NCBI RefSeq assembly: GCF_017826695.1
Contig: NZ_JAFFZW010000009.1
Location: 124,001-188,000 of the forward strand
DNA from: Pseudomonas alliivorans
GTDB taxonomy: Bacteria > Pseudomonadota > Gammaproteobacteria > Pseudomonadales > Pseudomonadaceae
Length of the DNA stretch: 64,000 bases
Direction: 5' to 3'
Every line of letters begins with the position of its first letter. The first letter of the stretch is position 1. The notes below the pieces were generated by a model, which was not told the DNA's origin, did not search any database, and saw nothing but the letters and a program-made list of their open reading frames with translations. This document shows, one piece after another, positions 16,943 to 25,833 of the stretch. A program made the position numbers and the translations under genes.

Positions 16943-18838
16943 ATGCCCACGACGTTCAAAGAGATTCCCCGCGAGCGCCCGGTTACGCCGTTGCTCGACC
17001 GAGCCAATACACCGGATGGCCTGCGCCTTCTGGGTGAAGCCGAGCTGGAAACCCTGGCCGATGAGCTGCGCCTGGAACTGCTCTACGCCGTCGGCCAGAC
17101 CGGAGGGCATTTTGGTGCCGGTCTCGGCGTCATTGAGCTGACCATCGCGCTGCATTACGTATTCGACACGCCGGATGACCGTCTGGTGTGGGATGTAGGC
17201 CATCAAGCCTACCCGCACAAGATTCTGACGGGGCGTCGCGCGCGCATGTCCACGCTACGCCAGAAAGACGGTGTAGCGGCATTCCCGCGTCGCAGCGAGA
17301 GTGAATACGACACGTTCGGCGTCGGTCATTCCAGCACCTCGATCAGCGCGGCCCTGGGCATGGCGATTGCCTCGCGCCTGCAGGGCAGCGACCGCAAATC
17401 CATTGCCGTGATCGGTGATGGCGCGCTAACGGCCGGCATGGCATTCGAGGCGTTGAACCACGCCCCGGAAGTGGCCGCGAACATGCTGGTCATCCTCAAC
17501 GACAACGACATGTCGATTTCGCGCAACGTGGGCGGGCTGTCGAATTACCTAGCCAAGATTCTTTCCAGCCGTACGTACGCCAGCATGCGTGAAGGCAGCA
17601 AAAAGGTGCTTTCGCGCCTGCCCGGTGCCTGGGAAATCGCCCGTCGCACCGAGGAATACGCCAAGGGCATGCTGGTTCCCGGCACGCTGTTCGAAGAGCT
17701 GGGCTGGAACTACATCGGCCCTATCGACGGCCACGACCTGCCGACCCTGATCGCCACGCTGCGCAACATGCGTGACCTCAAGGGTCCGCAGTTCCTGCAT
17801 GTGGTCACCAAAAAAGGCAAAGGTTTCGGTCCGGCCGAAGTTGACCCGATCGGCTACCACGCGATCACCAAGCTTGAACCGCTCAATGCGCCTGTCGCGA
17901 TCCCGAAAAAGGCCAGCGGTCCAAAGTATTCCGGGGTGTTCGGGCAATGGCTGTGCGACATGGCTGAAGCCGATTCACGGCTGGTGGGTATTACTCCGGC
18001 CATGAAGGAAGGCTCGGACCTCGTCGATTTCAGCGAGCGTTACCCCGAGCGTTATTTCGACGTCGCGATTGCCGAGCAGCACGCCGTGACGCTGGCCGCA
18101 GGTATGGCCTGCGAAGGCAGCAAGCCTGTGGTTGCGATCTACTCCACATTCCTGCAACGCGGTTATGACCAGCTGGTGCACGACGTAGCGGTGCAGAACC
18201 TTGATGTGCTGTTCGCCATCGACCGTGCCGGTCTGGTGGGTGAAGACGGCCCGACGCATGCGGGTAGTTTCGATCTGTCTTACCTGCGTTGCATCCCCGG
18301 CATGGTAGTGATGACGCCGAGCGATGAGAACGAGCTGCGCAAGATGCTCAGCACCGGCTACCTGCACAATGGCCCCGCCGCTGTGCGCTACCCGCGTGGA
18401 ACAGGTCCGAACGCCACGATTGAAAAGGATCTCGAGCCTGTCGAGATCGGCAAGGGCATCGTGCGTCGTCAGGGCCAGGGCGTCGCGATCCTGGTGTTCG
18501 GCGTGCAACTGGCTGAAGCCTTGATCGTGGCGCAGAAGCTGGATGCAACGGTCATCGACATGCGCTTCGTCAAACCCCTGGACGAGGCTCTGGTGCGCGA
18601 AGCGGCAGCCAATCACGAGTTGTTGGTCACACTCGAAGAAAACGCCATCATGGGCGGCGCGGGCGCGGCGGTCAGTGAGTTCCTGGCGCGGGAAAACATC
18701 CTCAAGTCCGTGCTGCACATTGGTTTGCCGGACGTCTACGTCGAACATGCCAAGCCTGCGCAGATGCTGGCCGAGTGCGGGCTGGACGCGCAAGGCATCG
18801 AAGCGGCGATCAACCGGCGGCTGACGCTGATTGGCTGA
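16943..18838 (+). CDS. dxs: 1-deoxy-D-xylulose-5-phosphate synthase
   Basis: First enzyme of the MEP isoprenoid pathway; it joins pyruvate and glyceraldehyde 3-phosphate using thiamine diphosphate. The 631 residues are full length. The thiamine diphosphate/magnesium motif runs GDGALTAGMAFEALNH to NDNDMSIS near residues 155-195, GHSSTSIS lies near 129, and the transketolase-type second half contains DVAIAEQHAVTLAAGMA with the catalytic glutamate. A 156-base gap from ispA leaves room for its own promoter. ThiL, which makes the cofactor, is encoded about 1.3 kb downstream. Confidence 0.97.
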   Translation: MPTTFKEIPRERPVTPLLDRANTPDGLRLLGEAELETLADELRLELLYAVGQTGGHFGAGLGVIELTIALHYVFDTPDDRLVWDVGHQAYPHKILTGRRARMSTLRQKDGVAAFPRRSESEYDTFGVGHSSTSISAALGMAIASRLQGSDRKSIAVIGDGALTAGMAFEALNHAPEVAANMLVILNDNDMSISRNVGGLSNYLAKILSSRTYASMREGSKKVLSRLPGAWEIARRTEEYAKGMLVPGTLFEELGWNYIGPIDGHDLPTLIATLRNMRDLKGPQFLHVVTKKGKGFGPAEVDPIGYHAITKLEPLNAPVAIPKKASGPKYSGVFGQWLCDMAEADSRLVGITPAMKEGSDLVDFSERYPERYFDVAIAEQHAVTLAAGMACEGSKPVVAIYSTFLQRGYDQLVHDVAVQNLDVLFAIDRAGLVGEDGPTHAGSFDLSYLRCIPGMVVMTPSDENELRKMLSTGYLHNGPAAVRYPRGTGPNATIEKDLEPVEIGKGIVRRQGQGVAILVFGVQLAEALIVAQKLDATVIDMRFVKPLDEALVREAAANHELLVTLEENAIMGGAGAAVSEFLARENILKSVLHIGLPDVYVEHAKPAQMLAECGLDAQGIEAAINRRLTLIG

Positions 18839-18854
18839 TGGACGCGAAAACATT

Positions 18855-18881
18855 CAAAGCGCTCATTGAGCGCTTTTTTTG
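18855..18881 (+). terminator. Rho-independent terminator of dxs
   Basis: AAAGCGCTC and GAGCGCTTT form a nine-pair stem around ATT, and the T-run reaches seven bases. It lies 17 bases after the dxs stop. Confidence 0.92.
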
Positions 18882-18913
18882 TGTTTAACCCCAGGAAGCT
18901 CCGCATTCACGGG

Positions 18914-18950
18914 GAAGCATGCCCACTCGAAGTGTGGGCACGATCTCCCC
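18914..18950. repeat. REP-like hairpin between dxs and the small membrane protein gene
   Basis: TGCCCAC and GTGGGCA pair around TCGAAGT, with GGGGA and TCCCC further out. It follows the stop of the minus-strand gene at 18958 and could end that transcript. The stem core resembles the hairpin at 2089-2114. Confidence 0.45.
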
Positions 18951-18957
18951 ACGGCCA

Positions 18958-19377
18958 TCAGCCCAACTGCCGCGGAATCCGGTACAGGTACAGCAGCACC
19001 ACGCTCGAAAACGCCAGCAGACAGACAGGCAAGGGATGCAGACCGAAGAGCACAGCGATGGCGGCTGTCCAGGCGGGGAGCCCGGCGTAGAGGAAGGCCA
19101 GACGCCGAACGGCGGCAAGGTGCAGCCAGGCGGCAGGTTCCTGAGGGGTGTCGAGTGCAGTCTGGGTGGTGACCAAGGCCCGCTTGTAAGCCCCGAAAGG
19201 TTTGAGGCTGACGAACATCGAGCCGACACCTGCAATGAACAGAGGCATGGCCAAGACGGTCATCATCGGTTCGTTACTGCCGAAAAACAGGCAGACGACC
19301 AGCAACGGCGCAAGGGTGAGACCAAGCTGGCGCCACCATGCCATCGCCAGTCGCTGGCGAACCTGACTACGCGTCAA
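18958..19377 (-). CDS. Small integral membrane protein, function unknown
   Basis: 139 residues with four hydrophobic segments, roughly residues 17-33, 39-57, 88-108 and 112-133, and basic loops (RSQVRQRLAMAWWR at the start, YLYRIPRQLG at the end). Such proteins are sometimes labelled MFS transporter, but it is far too short for that. It has the same place next to ribA in other Pseudomonas genomes as far as I recall (PA4045-like). The ATG overlaps the ribA stop by four bases, so the two are co-translated. Confidence 0.78.
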   Translation of the reverse strand: MTRSQVRQRLAMAWWRQLGLTLAPLLVVCLFFGSNEPMMTVLAMPLFIAGVGSMFVSLKPFGAYKRALVTTQTALDTPQEPAAWLHLAAVRRLAFLYAGLPAWTAAIAVLFGLHPLPVCLLAFSSVVLLYLYRIPRQLG

Positions 19378-19991
19378 ACGGGCCCAACCTCGCTTTGGTG
19401 CTCGTTGCCCATCATGTGGCCCAGCTTGCCGGCCTTGGTGGCCAGGTAAAGCTTGTTGTGAGGATTCTGGCCGGTGTGCAGCGGCACGCGCTCGGCGACC
19501 TTGATACCCATCTCGGTCAGGGCTTTGACCTTGCGCGGATTATTGGTCATCAGACGCAGCGACTCCACGCCCAGGTGCTGAAGCATCGGCAGGCAGATTG
19601 CGTAATCACGCTGATCAGCGGCAAAACCCAGACGCTCGTTGGCTTCAACGGTGTCGGCACCGCCGTCCTGCAATTCGTAGGCACGGATCTTGTTCATCAG
19701 GCCGATGCCACGCCCTTCCTGACGCAGGTACAACAGCACGCCACGGCCTTCGGTGGCAATGGCGCGCAAGGCCGCCTCAAGCTGGGAACCACAATCGCAA
19801 CGCTGACTGAACAGGGCGTCGCCGGTCAGGCATTCGGAGTGAATACGACCCAGAACGGGGGCGCCATCTGCCACGTCACCCAGACTCAGGACAACGTGTT
19901 CACGCCCGGTTGCCGACTCGATGAAGCCGTGCATGGCAAATTCTGCAAAAGGTGTGGGCAGTTTGGAAGCGGCGACAAATACGACGGGCAC
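19374..19991 (-). CDS. ribA: GTP cyclohydrolase II
   Basis: 205 residues from a GTG start preceded by AGGAGCACACG. It opens the imidazole ring of GTP in the first step of riboflavin synthesis. The zinc-binding cysteines are in SECLTGDALFSQRCDCGSQLEA, the catalytic region is LRQEGRGIGLMNKIRAYELQDGG, and TNNPRKVKALTEMGI follows. This is the functional cyclohydrolase, because the matching domain fused to RibB at 22224 has lost these cysteines. It stands about 150 bases from thiL and probably has its own promoter (TACAAT on the minus strand near 20038). Confidence 0.97.
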   Translation of the reverse strand: MPVVFVAASKLPTPFAEFAMHGFIESATGREHVVLSLGDVADGAPVLGRIHSECLTGDALFSQRCDCGSQLEAALRAIATEGRGVLLYLRQEGRGIGLMNKIRAYELQDGGADTVEANERLGFAADQRDYAICLPMLQHLGVESLRLMTNNPRKVKALTEMGIKVAERVPLHTGQNPHNKLYLATKAGKLGHMMGNEHQSEVGPV

Positions 19992-20141
19992 CGTGTGCTC
20001 CTAATCAGTATGAAGACTGGAAATTCGCAAGATTTGCATTGTAACAGCAGGTTCCTGCAGACGCTTAGGCTGAATTCTCGGGCATTCAGATCGTAAAGTT
20101 CGATCAATAGACCCCAAAAGAATCCCGAACGAACCGTACAT

Positions 20142-21107
20142 TCACGACCCGCTCCGAAAATGCTGGTAGCCGCGTATCGAGGGCGTGACGTCCTGTCCAT
20201 CGCCATCGATCAGCGCGACGCCCTGCCCTGCCACGACTCGACCGATGACGTGCACCGGCCAGCCGGCATCAAGCAATGCCGCCAGGCAGCCCGGCGGCAA
20301 GGTGAACGCCAGCACGTAATCATCTCCGCCGCTTAGGGCCTTCTGCCGAGCGGCTTGCGTATCGAAAAGCGTGAGCAGTTCGGCGGACATTGGCAACGAG
20401 TCTCGCTCGATCAACAGTCCGACGTTCGATGCGCGGGCGATGTGTCCACAGTCGGCAAGCAGACCGTCGGAGATATCCAACGCGGACGTCGCCTTGCCAC
20501 GCAACGCCTGACCGAGCGCCAGTTGCGGCTGAGGCGACCAATAGCGCGCCAGCAAAGGCTCTGCAACAGACGGCTCGGCGCTGCACTCATCCAAAACCAG
20601 CGGCAAGGCTCCGGCGGCGTCACCCAGCGCGCCACCGACACACAGCAGATCGCCTTCCTGCGCACCGCTGCGGGTCAGCGCAAGCCCCGCAGGCACACCG
20701 CCAAACACGGTCAACGTCAGGCTCAACGGTCCACGGGTCGTGTCGCCGCCGATCAGACTCAACGAACACTGCTGTGCCATCCGGCTCAACCCGAAAGCGA
20801 ACGCTTCGAGCCAGTCGATATCGACGTCCGGCAAGGTCAGGGCCAGGGTGAAGCCGACGGGACGTGCGCCCATGGCCGCCAGATCACTGGCAGACACTGC
20901 CAGCGCACGCTGGCCGAGCAGAAAGGGGTCGCAGACTTCGGGGAAATGCACCCCGGCAACCAGAGTGTCGGTGGAGATCGCCATCTGCTCACCGGGCGGC
21001 AACGCCAGCAGGGCGCAGTCGTCACCAATGCCCAGCACCACTTCTTCGCTCGCCTGCGCACAAGGCGCAGCGGCGAAGTAATGACGGATCAGCTCGAACT
21101 CTCCCAT
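20142..21107 (-). CDS. thiL: Thiamine-monophosphate kinase
   Basis: 321 residues. It phosphorylates thiamine monophosphate to the active cofactor with ATP. The N-terminal GIGDDCALLALPPGEQMAIS is the PurM/ThiL-type metal and substrate segment, followed by GDTTRGPLSLTLTVFG and ISDGLLADCGHIARAS near residue 210. The C-terminus GGDDYVLAFTLPPG is also typical. It is the last gene of the nrdR-rib-nusB run. In most Pseudomonas genomes pgpA directly follows thiL; here it does not. Confidence 0.95.
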   Translation of the reverse strand: MGEFELIRHYFAAAPCAQASEEVVLGIGDDCALLALPPGEQMAISTDTLVAGVHFPEVCDPFLLGQRALAVSASDLAAMGARPVGFTLALTLPDVDIDWLEAFAFGLSRMAQQCSLSLIGGDTTRGPLSLTLTVFGGVPAGLALTRSGAQEGDLLCVGGALGDAAGALPLVLDECSAEPSVAEPLLARYWSPQPQLALGQALRGKATSALDISDGLLADCGHIARASNVGLLIERDSLPMSAELLTLFDTQAARQKALSGGDDYVLAFTLPPGCLAALLDAGWPVHVIGRVVAGQGVALIDGDGQDVTPSIRGYQHFRSGS

Positions 21108-21123
21108 GAAGGTCAGGCGCTGA

Positions 21124-21621
21124 TCAGCGCTTGTGAGCCTTCACTTCGACTTCACGCAGGCGCGGCGCCAGCTTGTCCAGCACACCGTTGACGAACTTGT
21201 GGCCGTCAGTGGAGCCGTAGACTTTTGCCAGCTCGATGCCTTCGTTGATCACGACGCGGTAAGGTACGTCGATGCGCTTGAGCAGTTCGAAGGTGGACAG
21301 GCGCAGAACCGCCAGCTCGACCGGATCGAGTTCTTCGATGGTCAGGTCCAGGCAAGGTGACAGTGCGGTGTCGATCTCGGTCTTGTTGGTGGCCACGCCG
21401 TGCAGCAACTCACGGAAGTAGGCGCCGTCGACGTTGCTGAAATCGTTGTCGACACGGAACTGTGCCTCGATTTCATTCAGCGAATGACCTGCCATGTGCC
21501 ATTGGTACAGGGCCTGGGTCGCCAGCTGACGCGCTTCGCGACGCTTGGCGCTCTTGCCTTTGGCGGCCTCGGGCGACTTGGCATCGCGCGGGTTGAACTG
21601 GTCGGTATCGTCGGAAATCAC
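21124..21621 (-). CDS. nusB: Transcription antitermination protein NusB
   Basis: 165 residues. NusB binds boxA RNA with NusE (S10) and prevents Rho termination in rRNA operons. The conserved pattern begins [20 protein letters not shown] and includes [29 protein letters not shown] and [12 protein letters not shown]. The N-terminal 20 residues are a Pseudomonas-type extension. The start overlaps the ribH stop by four bases. Confidence 0.96.
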
Positions 21622-22094
21622 TTGGCCTCCAGCTGCGACAGCAGACTGACCATTTCGATAGCGGACAACGCAGCTTCAGCGCCCTTGTTGCCCGCCTTGG
21701 TGCCGGAACGCTCGATGGCCTGCTCGATCGAATCGACCGTCAGCACGCCGAAGGCAACCGGAACACCGAACTCCATGGAAACCTGAGACAGGCCTTTGAC
21801 GCACTCACCGGCAACGTATTCGAAGTGCGGGGTGCCGCCACGAATGACCGCGCCCAGCGCGACAATGGCGGCGAACTCGCTGCGTTGCGCAACTTTCTGC
21901 ACAACCAGTGGAATCTCGAAAGCACCCGGCGCACGGATGATGGTGATGTCGCTTTCGCTCACGCCATGGCGTACCAGCGCATCAACGGCACCGCTCACCA
22001 GGCTTTCCACGACGAAGCTGTTGAAACGGCCAACCACCAAGGCATAGCGGCCTTGGGGGGCGATGAAGGTACCTTCGATGGTCTTCAAGGTCAT
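21618..22094 (-). CDS. ribH: 6,7-dimethyl-8-ribityllumazine synthase
   Basis: 158 residues (also named ribE). It condenses the RibA/RibD product with dihydroxybutanone phosphate. The substrate segment [36 protein letters not shown] and the loop [15 protein letters not shown] with its catalytic histidine are present. It forms icosahedral or pentameric shells in other bacteria. It is translationally coupled to nusB. Confidence 0.96.
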
Positions 22095-22111
22095 TCGGTG
22101 AGTCTCATATT

Positions 22112-22146
22112 AAAGAGCAAGCCCGCCTTGAGGCGGACTTTGGAGG
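22112..22146 (-). terminator. Hairpin in the leader of ribH
   Basis: On the minus strand AAGTCCGCC and GGCGGGCTT pair around TCAA and are followed by GCTCTTTAATA, between ribB and ribH. The U-tract is weak, so it may reduce rather than stop transcription into ribH. I see no FMN riboswitch features in this 129-base gap or elsewhere in the operon. Confidence 0.4.
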
Positions 22147-22223
22147 ATTTTAGGCCACGAATCACAACTGCCAGGCCGATGGACACGAAAAACAGGCTTT
22201 CGCGGGCATCGACCTGCCGGTAT

Positions 22224-23315
22224 TTATTCGGAGGGCACGTATTCTACAACTTCCAGATCGAAACCGGATATCGCATTGAACTTCATTGGCGAACTCATCA
22301 GGCGCATTTTGCGCACGCCGAGGTCACGAAGGATCTGCGAACCCGCACCGACGGTGCTGTAAGTGGTCGGCGTCTTGATCGGTTGTTGCCCGGCCGTTTC
22401 GCGAATGTGGGCCAGAACCACGTCGCCATCCAGCGGATGGCCCAGCAGCAGAACCACACCACTGCCAGCCTTGGAGACCGCGCTCATGGCGGCTCTCAGG
22501 CTCCAGCGGCCTGGCTGCTTGACCATCAGCAGATCGCGCAGCGGGTCCATGTTGTGCACACGCACCAGGGTCGGTTCTTCAGCGCAGATCTTGCCCAGGG
22601 TGAGTGCCAGGTGGACGTCGCCTTCGACCGAATCGCGGTAGGTCACCAGGTTGAAATGCCCCAGTTCGCTGTCCATTGGCTGCTCGGCAATCCGCTGAAC
22701 GGTACGTTCGTGGATCATCCGATAGTGGATCAGGTCGGCGATGGTGCCGATCTTGATGTCGTGCTCGAGTGCAAATGCCTCAAGTTCCGCACGACGCGAC
22801 ATGGTGCCGTCATCGTTCATCACTTCGCAGATCAGGCCGCTCGGTTCGAAACCGGCCATGCGTGCAAGGTCGCAGGCGGCTTCGGTATGACCGGCGCGGG
22901 CCAGGGTGCCGCCAGCCTGAGCCATCAGCGGGAAGATATGACCGGGGCTGACAATGTCATCGGCCTTGGCATCCTTCGCAGCAGCAGCCTGCACGGTGCG
23001 CGCCCGGTCTGCAGCCGAGATGCCGGTGGTCACACCTTCGGCGGCTTCGATGGAGACGGTGAACTTGGTGCCGAAACCGGAACCGTTGCGCGGCGCCATC
23101 AGCGGCAGCTTCAGGGTCTCGCAGCGCTCGCGGGTCATCGGCATGCAAATCAGGCCACGCGCGAAACGGGCCATGAAGTTGATGTGCTCGGGCTTTACGC
23201 ATTCGGCGGCCATGATCAGGTCGCCTTCGTTCTCGCGGTCTTCGTCATCCATCAGGATGACCATCTTGCCCTGGCGAATGTCTTCTACCAGTTCTTCGAT
23301 ACTGTTGAGCGCCAC
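22224..23315 (-). CDS. ribB: 3,4-dihydroxy-2-butanone-4-phosphate synthase with degenerate GTP cyclohydrolase II domain
   Basis: 363 residues, RibBA architecture. The N-terminal 200 residues are a complete RibB domain: MDDEDRENEGDLIMAAE near residue 22-38, a threonine-rich GVTTGISAADRARTV loop, PGHIFPLMAQAGGTLARAGHTEAACDL, and the CEVMNDDGTM segment. The C-terminal part resembles cyclohydrolase II only weakly, and the cysteine triad region is replaced by NMDPLRDLLMV, so it cannot bind the catalytic zinc. Activity is therefore probably only RibB, with RibA supplied separately at 19374. The gene lies 21 bases after riboflavin synthase. Confidence 0.94.
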   Translation of the reverse strand: MALNSIEELVEDIRQGKMVILMDDEDRENEGDLIMAAECVKPEHINFMARFARGLICMPMTRERCETLKLPLMAPRNGSGFGTKFTVSIEAAEGVTTGISAADRARTVQAAAAKDAKADDIVSPGHIFPLMAQAGGTLARAGHTEAACDLARMAGFEPSGLICEVMNDDGTMSRRAELEAFALEHDIKIGTIADLIHYRMIHERTVQRIAEQPMDSELGHFNLVTYRDSVEGDVHLALTLGKICAEEPTLVRVHNMDPLRDLLMVKQPGRWSLRAAMSAVSKAGSGVVLLLGHPLDGDVVLAHIRETAGQQPIKTPTTYSTVGAGSQILRDLGVRKMRLMSSPMKFNAISGFDLEVVEYVPSE

Positions 23316-23336
23316 GCGGCACCCCCTTCAATCAAT

Positions 23337-23999
23337 TCAGGATTTGAGGTAGCCGTTCTCGGCCAGAAAACTTTCGGTGATGGTGCCGTGACCCGGCTCT
23401 GCGGCCTTGTCGCCCAGCAGCAGACGCTCCAGATAGCGCGCCAGAAGGTCGACTTCCAGATTGACCTTACGGCCTGGACGGTAGTCGGACATGATGGTCT
23501 CGCTCAGCGTATGCGGCACGATGGTCAGTTCGAACTCGGCACCGTTGACCGAGTTGACGGTCAGGCTGGTGCCATCGACCGTGATCGAACCCTTATGGGC
23601 GATGTACTTGGCCAGCTCACGCGGCGCACGCACACGAAACTGAATAGCGCGGGCGTTATCTTCACGCGAGACGATCTCGCCCACGCCGTCGACGTGACCG
23701 CTGACCAGATGGCCGCCCAGACGCGACGTCGGCGTCAGGGCCTTTTCCAGGTTCACGCGGCTGCCGGCCTTGAGGTCAACGAAGGCGGTAACGGTGAGGG
23801 TTTCACGACTGACGTCGGCCCAGAAACCGTCGCCGGGCAGTTCAACGGCTGTCAGGCACACGCCGTTGACGGCGATGCTGTCGCCCAGCTGGACGTCGCT
23901 CAGGTCGAGCTTGCCGGTTTCCACATAAACGCGGACATCGCCGCCTTTGGGGGTCAGTGCGCGGATGCTGCCGATGGAAGCGATGATGCCGGTAAACAT
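23337..23999 (-). CDS. ribC: Riboflavin synthase, alpha subunit type
   Basis: 220 residues (ribE in some nomenclatures). It makes riboflavin by dismutation of two lumazine molecules. Two homologous barrel halves are visible, each beginning with a motif like MFTGII and ending with SIAVNGVCLTAVEL or SITVDGTSLTVNSV; HLVSGHVDGVG lies in between. Length is standard. RibD lies 47 bases upstream, ribB 21 bases downstream. Confidence 0.96.
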   Translation of the reverse strand: MFTGIIASIGSIRALTPKGGDVRVYVETGKLDLSDVQLGDSIAVNGVCLTAVELPGDGFWADVSRETLTVTAFVDLKAGSRVNLEKALTPTSRLGGHLVSGHVDGVGEIVSREDNARAIQFRVRAPRELAKYIAHKGSITVDGTSLTVNSVNGAEFELTIVPHTLSETIMSDYRPGRKVNLEVDLLARYLERLLLGDKAAEPGHGTITESFLAENGYLKS

Positions 24000-24046
24000 G
24001 AGTCCTCCTGGAGAACAAGGGCTTCGCGTTTGGCGAAAGTCGGGAA

Positions 24047-25192
24047 TTATACGCCGGGTACAGGAACAGGGAGAGCAATGACTCGCCAGTCATTGCCGAC
24101 GGCGCGCATTTCTACAATGTTCAGTTCCAGTGCTTCGCTCATTTGCGCCAGCGGCAGGTCGAGCAGGGGGCGGGCCGATGAGCCGAGAAACTTGCCAGCG
24201 ATGAAAATCTGGAATTCGTCGACCAGCCCAAGACGCGTGAACGCACCCGCCAGTCGCGGGCCGGCTTCGACCAGCACTTCGTTGACGCCGCGAGCCCCCA
24301 GCTCGGTGAGCAATTTGCGCAGGTCCACATGACCGGCGCTGTCAGCCATGGCAACAATTTCATGGCCTTCATCGTGATAACGGCCCCGGGCCGACGCGGC
24401 GGCACAGGTCGCGACCAGGGCGCTACCGGCCTGAAAGAATGGCGCGTCGAGCGGCACGCGCAGGCGGCCGTCGATCAACACCCGCAGTGGCGCACGAGCC
24501 GCAGCCAGCGCGCTCAATTCGGCATTCAACCCCAGTTCGTCCGGGCGTACGGTCAGGCGAGCCTTGTCGGCCAGCACAGTATCGGCACCGGTCAGCACCA
24601 CACTCGATTGCGCCCGCAGACGCTGAACCGCCGAGCGCGCCTCGGGACCGGTAATCCACTGGCTTTCACCGCTGGCCATGGCCGTCCTGCCGTCCAGACT
24701 CATCGCCAGCTTGACTCGCACATAAGGCTGGCCGGTTTCCATGCGTTTGATAAAGCCCTTGTTCAAGGCTCGCGCTTCGGCTTCGAGCACGCCGCACTGA
24801 ACAGCAATGCCTGCGGTCATCAATCGCAGCAGGCCACGACCGGCAACTTCCGGGTTGGGGTCCTGCATGGAAGCCACGACCCGCGTGATCCCGGCATTGA
24901 CCAGCGCATCGGCGCAGGGCGGCGTACGCCCATGATGGCTGCACGGTTCGAGGGTAACGTAGGCGGTTGCGCCTCTGGCCTGTTCGCCAGCCTGACGCAG
25001 CGCGTGGACCTCGGCATGAGGCTCGCCAGCAAGGGCATGCCAGCCCTCGCCGACGATCTGCCCTTCCCGCACGATCACGCAACCGACCCGAGGGTTGGGG
25101 TGCGTGGAATACAGCCCCTTGCGCGCCAGTTCCAGCGCTCGGGCCATGTAATGAACGTCCAGAGCAGCCTGTTCAGTCAGCAATGCACTCAT
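24047..25192 (-). CDS. ribD: Bifunctional diaminohydroxyphosphoribosylaminopyrimidine deaminase / 5-amino-6-ribosylamino uracil reductase
   Basis: 381 residues. The N-terminal deaminase has the zinc motif HAEVHALRQAGEQARGATAYVTLEPCSHHGRTPPC (positions about 57-90: HAE, then PCSHHGRTPPC). The C-terminal reductase starts near residue 150 with KLAMSLDGRTAMASGESQWI and includes VLIDGRLRVP and EVLVEAGPRLAGAF. The ATG overlaps the nrdR stop by four bases. Confidence 0.96.
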   Translation of the reverse strand: MSALLTEQAALDVHYMARALELARKGLYSTHPNPRVGCVIVREGQIVGEGWHALAGEPHAEVHALRQAGEQARGATAYVTLEPCSHHGRTPPCADALVNAGITRVVASMQDPNPEVAGRGLLRLMTAGIAVQCGVLEAEARALNKGFIKRMETGQPYVRVKLAMSLDGRTAMASGESQWITGPEARSAVQRLRAQSSVVLTGADTVLADKARLTVRPDELGLNAELSALAAARAPLRVLIDGRLRVPLDAPFFQAGSALVATCAAASARGRYHDEGHEIVAMADSAGHVDLRKLLTELGARGVNEVLVEAGPRLAGAFTRLGLVDEFQIFIAGKFLGSSARPLLDLPLAQMSEALELNIVEMRAVGNDWRVIALPVPVPGV

Positions 25193-25653
25193 TCCTTGCC
25201 AGGCTCGCGGGCCAGGCGGTCAATTTCTTCACGGAATTCGTTGAGGTCCTGAAAGCGCCGGTAGACCGAGGCAAACCGGATGTAGGCCACTTCGTCGAGC
25301 TTCTGCAACTCGGCCATGACCAATTCGCCGACGACGAGGGATTTGACTTCGCGCTCCCCCGTGGCCCGCAGCTTGTGCTTGATGTGCGCCAGCGCCGCTT
25401 CGAGGCGTTCGACGCTGACGGGGCGTTTCTCGAGGGCACGCTGCATGCCGGCACGCAGCTTCTCTTCATCGAAGGGCTGACGGCTGCCGTCGGTCTTGAT
25501 CAGACGCGGCAGGACCAGCTCGGCGGTCTCGAACGTGGTGAAGCGTTCGCCGCAGGCCAGACACTCGCGACGGCGGCGGACTTGTTCGCCTTCGGCGACT
25601 AGGCGGGAGTCGATGACTTTGGTGTCATTGGCACCGCAGAAGGGACAGTGCAT
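25189..25653 (-). CDS. nrdR: Transcriptional repressor NrdR
   Basis: 154 residues from MHCPFCG at 25653; the open frame extends further upstream but without homology. An N-terminal zinc ribbon uses C3, C6, C31 and C34 (HCPFCGANDTKVIDSR and RECLACGERFTT). An ATP-cone domain follows from about residue 49 (LPRLIKTDGSRQPFDEEKL). NrdR senses dATP/ATP and represses ribonucleotide reductase genes. Its place at the head of the riboflavin operon is common in proteobacteria. Confidence 0.96.
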   Translation of the reverse strand: MHCPFCGANDTKVIDSRLVAEGEQVRRRRECLACGERFTTFETAELVLPRLIKTDGSRQPFDEEKLRAGMQRALEKRPVSVERLEAALAHIKHKLRATGEREVKSLVVGELVMAELQKLDEVAYIRFASVYRRFQDLNEFREEIDRLAREPGKE

Positions 25654-25833
25654 GGTGGCAGGCAACAAAAGAATGAGGAGCGCCATGGTAGCGCATCCCG
25701 CTGGCAAGACAAGGCTTGGGGTTTACGGTATATAGACGCGCAATATCGTGATGTGAAATTGCCCGAGCTCGGTAATACTGCATCGGTATCCGGCGTCGTA
25801 CAGCCTTTCGTTCTTTTTGTTGTGGAGCTCTTG

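Noticed and set aside
9897..20142. Shared short sequence GTGAATGTACGG on the minus strand after two different genes
   Set aside because: A 12-13 base match is expected by chance several times in 64 kb, and the flanks do not match, so it is not evidence for a mobile element.
22095..22223. Possible FMN riboswitch before ribH or in the riboflavin operon
   Set aside because: Only a simple hairpin is present; conserved RFN elements were not found in any gap of the operon.
21825..24332. Plus-strand open frame of 835 codons
   Set aside because: It lies opposite ribH, ribB, riboflavin synthase and ribD and is a frame shadow of GC-rich genes; its composition is not protein-like.
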